Counted from the first letter of the stretch, positions 51,034 to 62,540 are shown. The stretch is 64,000 bases of DNA from Euryodendron excelsum (GCA_033060915.1 CM065384.1:11499001-11563000); one strand, 5' to 3'. Notes: a model not told the origin generated them from the letters alone. Program-made: numbers and translations.

Positions 51034-51389
51034 AACCAATTAGGAAACTATTAAGGTCGGCAAACAACGTATCTTTAACTAGATTTGGGCGCCTGTACTA
51101 GTGACTACCATGCAATTTTTAGCCTGACTTCACTAGGAGTGACTCCGGAAAGTCCGGGAATGAGTTTGAGAGACCAGGAATGACCTAGAAGGCTGGAAAA
51201 GAGTAGGAACACTTAAAACAGTGTCCTGGAGGTATTTGACTTGAAAAGTGAGGATAGGATGTGTCGGAAGGGTTGACCAGGCCTTTAGGGGTAAAACGGT
51301 CAATCGGATTGGGAAACTACCGGGGCGGATTAGGATTGTCCTGGAAGAAGACTCAAGATTTGGAAACATTATTTAGAATGTTTCCAAAG

Positions 51390-51740
51390 GTTGCCAGTTT
51401 GATACCTAGAGCCGGTGCGGTTGGAAAAAGGTGACTGGCCCACTAGGGGCAAAATGGTCATTTCGTATCGGGTTTGCCGGAACTGACTTGGAATGATCCG
51501 GAAAGGAAAAAGAAAGTTTGAGAATACTATAAAAAGCATTCTCAGGAAGTTACCGGTTTGATACCCAGAGCCGGTGTGGTTGGAAAAAGTGACCGGCCTA
51601 TTAGGGGCAAAACGGTCATTTCGCACCGGGTTTGCCGGAACTGACTCGAAATGATCCAAAAGGTAGAGAAAGGTTGAGAATACTGTAGGAAGTATTCCCG
51701 GGAGATTATCGGTTTGATACCCAGAGCCGGTGTGGCCCCC
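51390..51740. repeat. Tandem repeat, about 150-bp unit, in LTR U3
   Basis: About two and a half copies of a block with GGTTTGATACCCAGAGCCGG, GGTTGGAAAAAGTGACCGGC, AGGGGCAAAATGGTCATTTC and GGAACTGACTTGGAATGATC. Confidence 0.75.
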
Positions 51741-52195
51741 GGGGCGTTTGGATGCCTAGGGGCAAAATGGTCATCTTGACCGGAAAGTCTCATAAAAGGC
51801 CCAAGGGGCAGTTTAGTCATTTTTCAACCGAAGTGGGCTAGCAGGCACTAGTGTTGACCTGGGTTTTGAGTGTTTCCGCCACTCTGACGGTGGTCGTCGT
51901 GACATAAGGGTTTGTTGGCAATTTCCTATGTCGACCTGTTTACGAGTATTTCCGCTACTCTGACGGTTGCAATGTTTGCGAGTATTTCTACTAGTTTAGC
52001 GGTTGGCGATCATTCCTGAGACTGCCTGATAAGTCAACTTTCTCAGAAGGCGTGCCTAAACAAACATTTCTGCATTGGCGGGCTAGTAGGCGCCTAAGGT
52101 GGACCGTTCTACCATCTAGGGGACTTGGGGTCTCGTTCCGGTCGACAGGTTTAAAGGGACTTATTGTTTCGAAGAGATTTTCTTTGGAAAACGTG

Positions 52196-52460
52196 CCGAA
52201 CCATCTCAAGGAATAAACTGTCTCGAGAGAGGGATTGGAATTGGAAAGAGATCTTATCGTCTTTGGAAAGACGTGCCTGATTTGGAACCGTCTCGAGGAA
52301 TTAACTGTCTCGAAAGAGGGATTGGCATTAGAAAGGGGACTTACCGTCTTCGGAAAGACGTGCCTGAATTGTAACCGTCTAGAGGAATAAACTGTCTCGA
52401 GAGAGGGATTGGAATTGGAAATGGGACTTACTGTCTTCGGAAAGACGTGCCTGAATTGGA
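52196..52460. repeat. Tandem repeat, 87-bp unit x3, in LTR U3
   Basis: Each unit contains ACTGTCTCGAGAGAGGGATT and CTTCGGAAAGACGTGCCTGA. Because 87 is a multiple of three, it creates an apparent 180-residue minus-strand ORF with three 29-residue repeats, which I do not consider a gene. Confidence 0.85.
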
Positions 52461-52656
52461 ATATGTAAAGGATAATGCCCCCTAAGGGCATTTTGGTCAT
52501 TTTGCTTCTCTTTGGGCTCGGTGGGGCCCGCAAAACAATGGACAGACGGGATTTAGACTTAGAGGGTTGATTTCGATTGGAATACGTCCATATTGACTTG
52601 AGTACAAGTCTGGACAGAGCGTAGACTGTCGAGCGGTCAAAAATGGGGTACTTACA

Positions 52657-53837
52657 GTGGCATTGTCAGTGATGAGTGATTTAGGAATCCCATGTCGGTA
52701 GATGATATGGTACTTTATGAATTTCTCCATGACCTTCTTGGTGACATGAACATAAAAGACTGCTTTCTACCCATTTAGTGAAGTAATCAACGGCGACTAG
52801 GATGAACCGATGACCATTGGAGGCTTTGGGGGTGATAGGGCCGATTATATTTATTCCCCACATAGAGAAAGGCCATGGGGCCGACATAGAATAGAGTTTC
52901 ATGGGTGGTGCTTTTATCTTATCCCCGTGTATTTGGCACTTATGACACCGGAGAATGTATTTGGTACAATCTAACTCCATTGTTGACTAGTAATACCCTG
53001 TTTGGAGGTTCTTTTTGGCAAGCATATGGCCGCCCATATGGGAACCACAAACCCCCTCATGTACCTCCTCCATGATAGTTTTGGCTTCAATGGCATTGAC
53101 GCATTTTAAAGGGTCGAACAAAGATCTCCTGAAAAGCTTATTTCTAGCCATAAAATAATGTCCCGCCAAATTGCAAATGATCTTCCTATCTTGATGAGAG
53201 GCTACATCAAGGAATGCCCTTGTCTGGATATATTTCCAAATATCATAGAACCATGGTTGTCCATCAGGCTCAATTGTTGTGTGAAGGCAATAGGAAGGGG
53301 TGTCTTTGGTAAAAATCTGGAGAGGGGGTATTTCTGTGCCCTTGTCGACCTTGATTACAGCAGCTAGAGTGACTAGTGCATCAGCGAAGTTATTTTCTGT
53401 CGGAGGTATGTGATGGAAATCTATGGTTCTGAATAGTTGACACAAGTCCTTGATGTGTTGGTGATACGGAGAGAGTTTGTCAGCCTGAGTTTGGTATATG
53501 TTCTTGGATTATTGAATAACTAGATCAGAATCTCTGAAAATAGCCAATTCATCAATCTTCATCTCCAATGCTAGCCTTAATCCAAGAATACATGCCTCCT
53601 ACTCAGTGATGTTATTGGTGCACGGTTTTAGTTGTAATTTAACCACGATGGGTTAATGACTGCCTGTTTCTGACACTATTATGGCTCCGATGTTGTCTCC
53701 CTTTTATTAGAAGCTCCATTGAAATACATCTTCCATTCAATTTCTGTTGGCCCTTTAGTGACATATTTAGTGCACAATATATCCTCGTTGTGGAATTGAG
53801 GTTACATGGATTGATAATCATCGATAGGGTTCTTGGC
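52657..53837 (-). pseudogene. RNase H and integrase N-terminal half of the Tat element
   Basis: On the minus strand: an RNase H domain with FNGASN (usually FDGAS), a frame-disturbed TNN-TEYEA region, DSDLVIQ and ADALVTLA (about 53730-53360). Next is the integrase zinc-binding region (EVHEGVCGSHMGGH then RCHKCQ) and the core start WGINIIGPI (usually with Asp in place of Asn) through KSLITDNA, the second catalytic Asp. Several stops and frameshifts interrupt it. It continues at 47593 beyond the inserted LTR. Confidence 0.82.
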
Positions 53838-54686
53838 CAAACACTTCGAAATGAAGTGTCGACACATGAAGACAGAGGCTAATATTTGAGAAATGAATGA
53901 TCAAGTGTCGACACATGGGTTTGAAGTGTCGACACATGGAGACAGAGGATAAGAGCTAGAGAATGTAAACATGAAATGTCAACACATGAATTGAAGTGTC
54001 GACACTTGTGGACTAACGACTATATTTTTAAATGTTATATTGGACTGAACTCGCATTAAATGAGCCCTTAACTACCACCAACGGGTGAATTCAATTCAGG
54101 GTTTTATATGCAAGCCTCCAAATATACTTAAGGACAAGAGTCATTGCATTCCACTGGTCATTGTGCTAAAAATTCTTCAAATTTTTGAAAATTCTCTTTG
54201 TTTTCAAGAGTTGACATTTAGTGAGCTATTCAATTTTTATCTACTCTTCATTGAGAGTGTGTACTTCAATTGTATATCTTTATTTGCTTGTGAGTTATAG
54301 TTTGAGTGTTCTCTAGTGGAAGAAAAACACTTGTAAGTTTGAGAAAACTTGGACAAAATTCTTGTAGCATTGAAGTTTGGGTGTAAGCTTCATGGAGAGT
54401 GAGCCAGGCATTTCAACTAGCCTCTACTTTATAATTGGACATTGCATAGTGAAAGAAGATCTGAAGGAGATCTTGGAGTGAAGACGTAGACCACAAGTTG
54501 TGGTTGAACCTCGGTAATTTTTGGTGTCTTTCTTTGTACTTTGCTTTCATTCAATCTTAATTATTTTGCATCACACATACCTTGAATTATTGTTTTATTG
54601 TTTAGATTAATTTTAACTAGTCTTAATTGCAATTATTTTTGAAAAACCCAATTCACCTTCCTCTTGGGTTGCCTTTTGGGCCAACA
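53838..54686 (+). mobile_element. Truncated copia-like LTR (3' part), relative of 38357-40480
   Basis: Contains GAAGTGTCGACACATG repeats (about 53850-54010) matching the repeat zone of the intact copy, then the AGTGTGTACTTCAATTGTAT and TGTGGTTGAACCTCGGTAA region and an end CACCTTCCTCTTGGGTTGCC before GGGCCAACA. The 5' half is missing, and the fragment starts directly at broken pol sequence. Confidence 0.75.
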
Positions 54687-56448
54687 TTTTCAAAGTCTTT
54701 TTTCAAAAATGCTTTTCAAAAGTCACATCCTTAAGACGATCTTATTGATTCAATGATTATGCTTTCTTAAGGAAAGTGAGATATCAAGTTCTATAACACT
54801 AAAGTTCTAAAAACCTAAGGGAAATCTATAGCCCTTTTTTTCTAAACATGTTTTTAAAATTCATAACTTTAAAGGAGTTAGTCTCTCAATACCTAATCTC
54901 TAAAAGGTGGTGAGATATTCATCATACATTTTATAAGGTATTCAAAATCTTTTCAAAAGAAAGTTTCCAAGAGCTCCAACACTATTCCAATCCAAATTCT
55001 ATTTCAAAACATCCATATACTCTCTTGTGTTGTTTTAAAAAGTTTCTATAACTCCCTTAAGTTGTTTAAAAAAATATTCTAAAATATTCCAAGTCAATTT
55101 CAAAAGCATTCCAAAACTCTGTTAGTCACTTTCAAGAACTTTCCATAAGCAATTCAAGTTCTATTTCAAAGGCATCTTCAAAACATTCCAAGTTCTATTC
55201 CAAGGGCTTTTTCAAGACGTTCCAAGTCCGATTCCGAGGGCGTTTTCAAAACTCACCAAGTCCGATTCCAAGTCAAAACTCTTTCAAGTTCAAGTTTCAA
55301 AAGAAACATTTTAAGACTCCCATAAGTCCATTTTTAATTGTGCTCTTGCACGAACTACGACTGAACTGATTCTCGCCAAATGAGATATGTAGACAACTTA
55401 AAGAAACCTATGGGTGGTCACCACGTCCTTCAAATGGACACTTTTCAAAAACTTTTCAGTCATAAAAAATTTCAAAACTTGCTCGAACTACAAATGATCT
55501 GATTCTCGGCAAATAAGATACGTAACCTTTATTTCAAATCAAGTTTCCTTTTCAAAAGATTTTATCAAGTCAAAATTTTTATCTCAAATTATTTCAAAAC
55601 TTTCTATTTTTAAATATCTTTTCAAAAACATGTATCATACATCATTCATCCAAAAAGTGATGACCAAAATCCTATTTTCAAAATTCTAAAATGGATAATA
55701 AGTGAATATTAATAGCCGGTGATTCAAGTGAGTGAATTAAGGTGATTAGATTTGTAGGTACTGAAAGGGCAGGGTAGAGTGATGATCTTAGGATATCTTT
55801 CCTACACGTAATCGACCCTCGAACCTTTAAGACCAAAACCAGAGTCATGCTTTTAAAAGGGCTCCAAAAACATTTTTAAAGGTTTCTAAAGAATATCTTT
55901 TCTAAAAAATTTCTTAAGAAGGGCATTTTCAAAATCTTTTCGAAAAATCTAAGTTTACTTTTCGGATTACACTTACCTTTTAGGTGACCTACCACATCTT
56001 TAATTTTAGGTGGCGACTCCAAAATTTTCTAGAAAGCCCTTATTCAGAATCAAAAATAAGTTTTCAAGTTCAAACTCCCCGTCGCACTTGTCCTTTTAGA
56101 AGGACAAGTTCTAACAATGAAAGTACTGTACTTTTCCCGAGTCAAGAGTGCTTAAGCAAAAACCGACGCGTGATAGTTGTTGAAAACCTATTTTCTTAAA
56201 CCCTCTAAAGAGGACATTTTCTATAAACCTAAGTCTAGTATTCAGATTATATTTAGTTTTTGGTGACCTATCACATCTTTTACTATGTTAGGTGGCGACT
56301 CCAAATATTTAAAAAAAACCCTTATTCAAAATCTATTTTAGGTTCAAACCCCCGTCGTACTTATCCTTCTACAAGGGTAGGTTCTAATAGAGAGAGTACA
56401 GTGCTTTTTCTGAGCTAAGAGGGCTTAAGTAAAAATTAAGGCACGACA
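54687..56448 (+). mobile_element. Tat-lineage LTR, U5/3' part, with duplicated terminus
   Basis: The body matches the last 1.5 kb of the LTR at 41085-45676 (CATAAAAAATTTCAAAACTTGC, AAGTGATGACC, GGTGGCGACTCC). A first end is near 56172 (CGACGCGTGATA); a second copy of the last about 275 bp follows (56173-56448), ending GGCACGACA. The 5' part is missing and adjoins the copia-like fragment. Confidence 0.65.
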
Positions 56449-57362
56449 GGTGGTTACTCCATTGGGGAAATTTAGAGGGTTAGACCATTGTCATGTCTCT
56501 TCACCCTGCATTCACCCAAAATCTCCAATTACTTGATCCAGTTTTATTTACTTTTCAAAATTTTTAAAATTCAAAAGTTTTCGAAAGTCATAAGTTTGTA
56601 AAAATCAAACATTACTTTCAAAATTTTAAAAAATGTTCTATGTTTTCAAACAAGTATTATCACTTGAATTCATTATATTATTCATACTCTTACATTGATT
56701 TCTATATTCATGCTCTTGCATTGATCATTTACTTTCAACTTGCATTGAGTTTTTTTAAATGTATTAACTCTTCATATTTCTTTTGTTGGTGAACTCTTGT
56801 TCACATTTACTCTATGCTATGTGAATGCTTTAACTGCGATGAATGCATGAATGGTATATGATGGATGTGTGTTGTTTGGCTCTTTCCTCCAATTGTAAAA
56901 ATTCTACACACACATAGCGCGAATTACAAGCATTTTCATACACACTTGAAATATTACCCATTACTACCCTGTAGTTAGAAGGGGTTACAATACATTGGCT
57001 ATCAGCAGATGCAGTGTCTGCTTCTTACCTGACGGCCTTTAGATAGTTCTCCCACTTGAATCACCAAGCAAAGATGGGGTTCACCCAGGGGTGGATGCTG
57101 GAGGTTTGAAGATTCGAGTGTCGAGCTTTTTAGGAAGCATTTGTCAACTCTAACCTCATGCTTATGTAGCACCACTGCATAGCCGAACCTTTATTGAAAT
57201 TAAAGCATATGTGTCAATTTTAAAAACTAAGGAGGAAAGAGCGACTGCTTTACATTTCCTTACTCCTATCCATTAAACTGTTTAATGATTGCCGTTATGT
57301 TGTTAATGGATTTCTTATATTGTTCATCTATTGATATCCATTTCAAGACAAGAGTTCCAAAG
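56449..57362 (+). other. Primer-binding-site region and 5' leader of a Tat element (remnant)
   Basis: Right after the LTR end comes TGGTTACTCCATTGGGG (56451-56467), a decayed form of the TGGCGACTCCACTGGGG wording that follows the 5' LTR in Tat/Ogre elements, where a tRNA primes. The rest has no open frame and is cut at 57363 by the start of another LTR. Confidence 0.5.
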
Positions 57363-58083
57363 TGTAAGCATCTCATTTTTGGCTGCTCGGTAATTTTTGG
57401 CCCGACCAGACTCACTTTCAAATACCATATCACATTCAAACCAAAACCAACCTTCCAAACTCCAGTCCAATCAACCGGTCACTTCATGGGCCCGTCAAGC
57501 CCACTTAAAGTTAAATAACCAAAATGTCCCTAAGCATCATTCTAGTCCAATTCAATCCAGCGCGCTCTTTGAGAAAGTACCTAAGTCCACAGAGTAATAA
57601 GTCCACACCCTCCAGGACTATCCCCGAATAGCCTGACACACTCAAAATGCCATTCAAATCAACTCTAGACCCATTTTGATAATTTTTGGTCAAAATAACC
57701 ATTTTACCCCCGTGCGCCCAATCGCCCTCGTCAACCACACTAGTTCTGGGTATCAAATTGGTAAACCTCTAGGGGCACTCCCACAAGTATCCCCAACCTC
57801 CAAATCCCCTTCTAGTCAATTCTGAACCTGTTCTGGTGTTTTCTAATCAAAATGACTGTTTTACTCCCAGTGAGCTAGTCATTCCTTTCAACAACGCCGA
57901 CCTTGGATATCAAATCGGTAACCCCTTGGGATACTCTTAACAGTGTTCCCGATGTTTGAATCCTATCATGGTAAAATTTGGCCTAATTTTGGTATTTTTA
58001 GGCTTAAATGACTATTTTGCCCCTGGTAGGCTGGTCATCCTTTTCAACCATTCTGACTCTGGGTATCAAACCTGTAATCCTCC
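57363..58083 (+). mobile_element. Tat-lineage LTR, U3 start only, interrupted
   Basis: Starts TGTAAGCATCTCATTTTTGG after CAAAG (57358-57362). It has repeated AAAATAACCATTTTACCCC, AAATGACTGTTTTACTCCC and AAATGACTATTTTGCCCCT modules. It stops after GGGTATCAAACCTG where a minus-strand LTR end begins. Confidence 0.65.
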
Positions 58084-60294
58084 TGCCGTGCCCCAGTTTT
58101 TGGAACCACCACACCTTACTGGACTCGAGAAAAACATGGTGCTCTCTCGTTAGAACTCATCCTCTTATAAGGATAAGTGCGACTAGGTTTGATCTTGAAA
58201 ACGTGATTTGAGTTAAGGATTTTTGGAGAAAGTTTGGAGTTACCACCTAACATAGTTAATGATGTGTTAGGTCACCTAAAACTAAGTGTAATTCGAAGAT
58301 TGAACTTAGGGTTTTTGAAAAAGGTTTTGGAAAACTTCCTCAAGAGAGAGAGTTGTTAAAAAAATAGGTTGTTTGGCAACCTTCAGAAAGTTTTAACCCC
58401 TTTTTAAAAATAACTCTATTTTGGTCTTTTGAAAATAAAAATTCATGGTTCAAGGGTTGGTTACGTGTAGGGAAGATATCCTAAGATTATCACCCTACCT
58501 CGCCCTTTCGATACCTACATGTCTAATCACCCTGAATTCACTCACTTGAATAACCGGTTACTATTATCCATTTAGAATTTTCAAAACAGGATTTGGTCAG
58601 CACTTTTTGGATGAATGATGCATGATACATGTTACTAAAAAGATGTTTGAAAATATGGGAGTTTTGAAAATATTTAAGATAGAAATCTTTAATTGATAGA
58701 AACTTTCGAAAAGAGAACTTGGGTTGAAATAAGGGTATAGCCGCACCATTTTATGTTGCCTATGTATCTTATTTGGCAAGAATCAGGTCATTCATAGTTC
58801 GGGTAAGGGCCCGATAGAAAAGAGGCACATTGAGGCCATTAGAAAGTTTTAAAGAGACATTGAGGTCTGTCGAACAATTTGAAAACACTTTGAGGTCTTT
58901 GGGAAAAGAACTTGAGAATTAAGAAAAATGCCTTTGAAATAAGACTTGGGATGTTTGAAGTGTTTTCAGAATCGGGTTAGAAGACGATTTGGAATGTTTT
59001 TGAAATTGACTCAAGAGAGTTTTGAAAATGTTTTGAAGTCTTGTTTTGAAAACTTTGGAGATAGTGTTTGAATTGGAAGTGCTCTTGTAAACTTGTATTC
59101 GAAAAGCTTTTGAAAGTAGTTTTTTGGATACCTTATAAAAGATGTGTTCAATGTTTCATCACCCTTTATGAGGTTAGTCATTGAGGAGGCTAAGCTGCTT
59201 TGGGGCTATGAGTTTTGAAAACATGTTTGGAAAATGGGGCTACAGACTTTCCTTTGATATTTGTTAGCACTTTAGAGTTATAGAACCCTTCTTGAATGTC
59301 TCACTTTCTAACGATGGGAGGATTAAGGTTGCTTCAAGAATGTGATGTTTGAAAATCATTTTTGAAAAGAGCTTTTGAAAACACTTAGGGTTTTTAGAAC
59401 CATAGTATGGACAACCTTGAAGGTTGTATTTAATGTATTATGTTCCCTTGGAATCCTTAACTATATAGGGTTACGGACCTTTTGGGGTTGTGAGTTTTCG
59501 AAAACATTTTTGAAAATAATTTTTTTTTTGGAAAAATGTTAAGTGTCTAGCCATTTTAGTTGAGACAAATTTAAGAGAACTTCTTGGAGACATTTTTGAA
59601 GATAGAGTGTAAGAATATTTGAAAGGTTTTGGAGTTGATTTTTTGAAATCTCAAGAGAGTAGAATGTTTTTGGAAAGTATGTTATGAACATAGTTTTTGA
59701 GCTGAAAGATTATTTGAAAAGGAGTCATTGAAGTGGAACCTTAAAGCTTATTTGTCACACCCACAACCCAATTAGACATTAATTATGTCACATTAGGCGA
59801 GACGTGATTGCACAGATCATCGTACCTGCGAATGACACCTCAACACATACCTAAAAGTAAAAGAACGCAGCGAAATATAATAGATAAACAATACAATGAG
59901 AAAAATATAATAAACTTTTCAAGATACATCAAAGGAAACTATAAATCATAGATACAGTACCAACTGGAAAATAATCAACATCATTCCAAAATTCTCTACC
60001 ATTGTACTACGTTAAAACATAACACCAAGACCCAACGTCCCATATAAAACACAACCATGAAATTAAAAGTAAGACAATGGAGCTCTCCCAAGCCCCGAGA
60101 CTCGACATCCTGACACCGACATAATTGCCACCACGGCAAGGACCAAGTCTATAGTGAACCGAACTCCATCCATTGGTCACCTGTCACAAAAGGTCTATGT
60201 GGGCGTGAGCTAAAAGTCAATATGCTCACGGTAGATAAATAAATTCATAGAGAATGGTAATAAACACCCATAATGCACACATATATAAATGATC

Positions 60295-60319
60295 AATATA
60301 TATATATATATATATATAT
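60295..60319. repeat. (AT)n microsatellite
   Basis: About 12 AT units inside the solo LTR. Confidence 0.85.
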
Positions 60320-61750
60320 CATGAATGCCTTAATGTAATAAATGTATCGCCTACATGTGCGTGCAATTTTTGATAAAGTTAGCCTAATATATCGATAGCG
60401 TGTTATTAACGAATGCCTACCGTGGCATCCCTAGGTTAGTCCACCGTGACTAAGCCTTGGTTAACCCATCGTGGTTAACTCTCTCCAGCGTAATGCAAGA
60501 TATATAATATGGATGGTATGCAATGCCATCATTTAGATATAATCATCAATGTCTCCACATAACTTCTCATATATATAAATATCAATTTCATCTCATGTAT
60601 GAACACCTTTAACACCTCATATAAATTCACAACCACAATACATATAGAAAACAATTAATTCATTCAATATGAATAAGATTATCCCAAAAACCTCACCTGT
60701 CACCGTATACACACTACGCCAAAGATCACTTATTGGTTGATGTTGAAGGATCTTACTCTCCGTTAGCTCGTATTACCATAACCGTGTTAGTTTAGAAAAC
60801 TTAATATATAATTTTGCAAAATAATCGAACATAATGAAGACACCCAAAATAAACCATAGAACTAAAATCATGCATTAGACATGCCATATGATAACCTCAG
60901 TTACATTCCCAATGCAATTTAAGACCTTAAAAGTACCAAAATCCACCAAGTCCTCTAATTTGCCAAAACTGACACAGACGTAATAATTTGGGCATACTTT
61001 TGTGAGCTTATAGTAAAATATTCCAAATTTTGGGGACTACGAAATAGACATATCAAAGAGTATTCTTATCAAATTTCACATTTATTGAACAAGCCTACGT
61101 ATTTCTTTGGTATTTTATAAACAGAACAGTGCTACTGAAATGATAATCCAATTGCAAATAGTCTCTTTTTAAGAGATTCTTAAAATAGGTAAACGACATC
61201 AAAATGATCTGAAATTTGGTATGTATTCTCATCCATATTTCTAATAGAAACTTTAAAAATTTCATAATTTTTGGACCACTCTAACTTGGTCAAATATTCA
61301 GTCAAACCAAGGGTCGCAGATCTGGGCATCAGAAATCTACAGAGACAGTCCCACTTAAAAATTTCATCATAATTCGAAATTACAACATTTTTAAGTGAAT
61401 CCAAAGCCCAAATTATCATCATAACTCTAACTTACAGTGTTTAAAAAGTCAGTCACAAATCAAATTTTTAGCTTTGTCGAAACGTCTCCAAACAGTAGTC
61501 TTTTCACAAAGATGACTCTATTATGGCAGCCATAGGTGATTCTAAGTTTTTACCACGGAATATCTCACCTCCATCCTCCTCCTTCTATGGCATGACGCAA
61601 ACAATATGCAATAATTAGAGAAAACAAGATGAAACAAGCATGATACTCACCTTAGATGAGGAAAATAAAGTGCAAGAAAGCTTCCTTAGGTTTTTTCCCT
61701 TTCTTCTTCTTCTTCCTCTTTTCCACCGATTCCTCCCTCTCTTTCCAAGC

Positions 61751-61751
<1 letters not shown>

Positions 61752-61786
<35 letters not shown>
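61752..61786. repeat. (CT)n microsatellite
   Basis: A CT repeat with one TTT interruption, in a strongly pyrimidine-rich zone (61680-61970), which on the minus strand would be a purine-rich transcript leader. Confidence 0.8.
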
Positions 61787-62225
61787 ATAATGGCAGCCAT
61801 CCCTTCACTCTTTCTATTTTTTTCTTTCTTCTCTCTCCCATCATGCTAGACCACTCACCCCCACAATTCTTGTTTTTTTCTTCCTTTTTCTTTCTTTTCT
61901 TTCTTCCTTTGCCCCCTTGTTCTCTCTTGTCTTCATTCTCTCTTTCTCTCCACCGACAACCCTCCTCTTCTCACTCCACTTCAATGAAGCCAATATAGAT
62001 ACAATAGTGTATCTCACACCCTTAGGTATCCTATGCACCCACTCACTAATGACTCGCCACTCAACTCACCATCTAACTTACCACAAATGAAATGACACAT
62101 AGGGCACACACAATTTATAATTAACCATGCAATAGATTTAAATTAAATTAAATAAACTAATTCAACTAATTTTAATATGCAATTCAACTATTCATGAAAA
62201 TATGAGATTAGGGTTTCACATTATT

Positions 62226-62540
62226 AACCTAGGTTGGTTTGACCTAAGGTTGACTAACTTGGGTTAGGTTAACGTAAGGTTGACTAACTTGGGCTAGGTT
62301 AATCTAGGGTTGGCTAATTATGGTTAGGTTAACTTAGGATTAAGGTGACATAGGGTTAACTAACTTGGGTTAGGTTGAAGTAGGGTTGGGCTTACCTAGG
62401 GTTAACTAACTAAGGTTAGGTTAACCTAGGGTTAAGGTGACTTAGGATTAACTAACTAAGGTTAGGTTAACCTAGAGTTTGGTTGAACTAAGGTTGGACA
62501 ACTAGGGTCAAGTTTACCTAGGGTTGGAAGGTGGTTTTGA
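62226..62540 (-). repeat. Telomere-like array in LTR U5 (minus strand)
   Basis: Repeated GACTAACTTGGGTTAGGTTA and ACCTAGGGTTAA words, the reverse of the array at 43964-44310, at the corresponding place in a minus-strand LTR. Confidence 0.75.

Larger units (their letters stand above)
47594..52656 (-). mobile_element. Tat-lineage solo LTR (form B), 5,063 bp, inside integrase; TSD 4/5
   Basis: On the minus strand it starts TGTAAGTACCCCATTTTTGA at 52656 and ends TGAGCGCGACA at 47594. The plus-strand flanks GAGGC (47589-47593) and GTGGC (52657-52661) are a target duplication with one mismatch. The integrase frame (LITDNA then SNLN) is restored across it. U3 has 87-bp and about 150-bp tandem repeats, a GGCGCCACT palindrome and a TATA box. 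U5 has the C-poor tract (48100-50350 on plus). Confidence 0.85.
35662..53837 (-). mobile_element. Internal region of a decayed Tat/Retand-type Ty3/gypsy element with nested insertions
   Basis: Reading the minus strand: RNase H and integrase (53837-52657, 47593-about 46950), a spacer, an extra ORF in antisense (37377-45768), a further spacer and the polypurine tract. This order, with an antisense ORF between pol and the 3' LTR, is known for some Tat-clade plant elements. Insertions at 38357-40480, 41085-45676 and 47594-52656 split it. Gag, protease, reverse transcriptase and the 5' LTR are missing; the break at about 53837 abuts a copia-like LTR fragment. Confidence 0.75.
59753..62220 (-). mobile_element. 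Gypsy-like (Tekay/Del-type) solo LTR, 2,468 bp, TSD TTATT
   Basis: Ends are TGTCACACCC (59753) and, on minus, TGTGAAACCCTAATC (62220), flanked by perfect TTATT copies (59748-59752 and 62221-62225). Similarity of 61180-61300 to the reverse complement of 4590-4740 links it to the element at 2437-6185 and suggests minus-strand polarity. Contains AT and CT microsatellites; no coding sequence. Confidence 0.78.

Noticed and set aside
51991..52533. 180-residue minus-strand ORF with three 29-residue repeats
   Set aside because: Product of an 87-bp tandem repeat in LTR U3; 87 is a multiple of three, so the frame stays open by chance.
52987..53445. A host gene for the 152-residue open frame
   Set aside because: It contains the RNase H end and integrase zinc-binding motifs of a Ty3/gypsy element.
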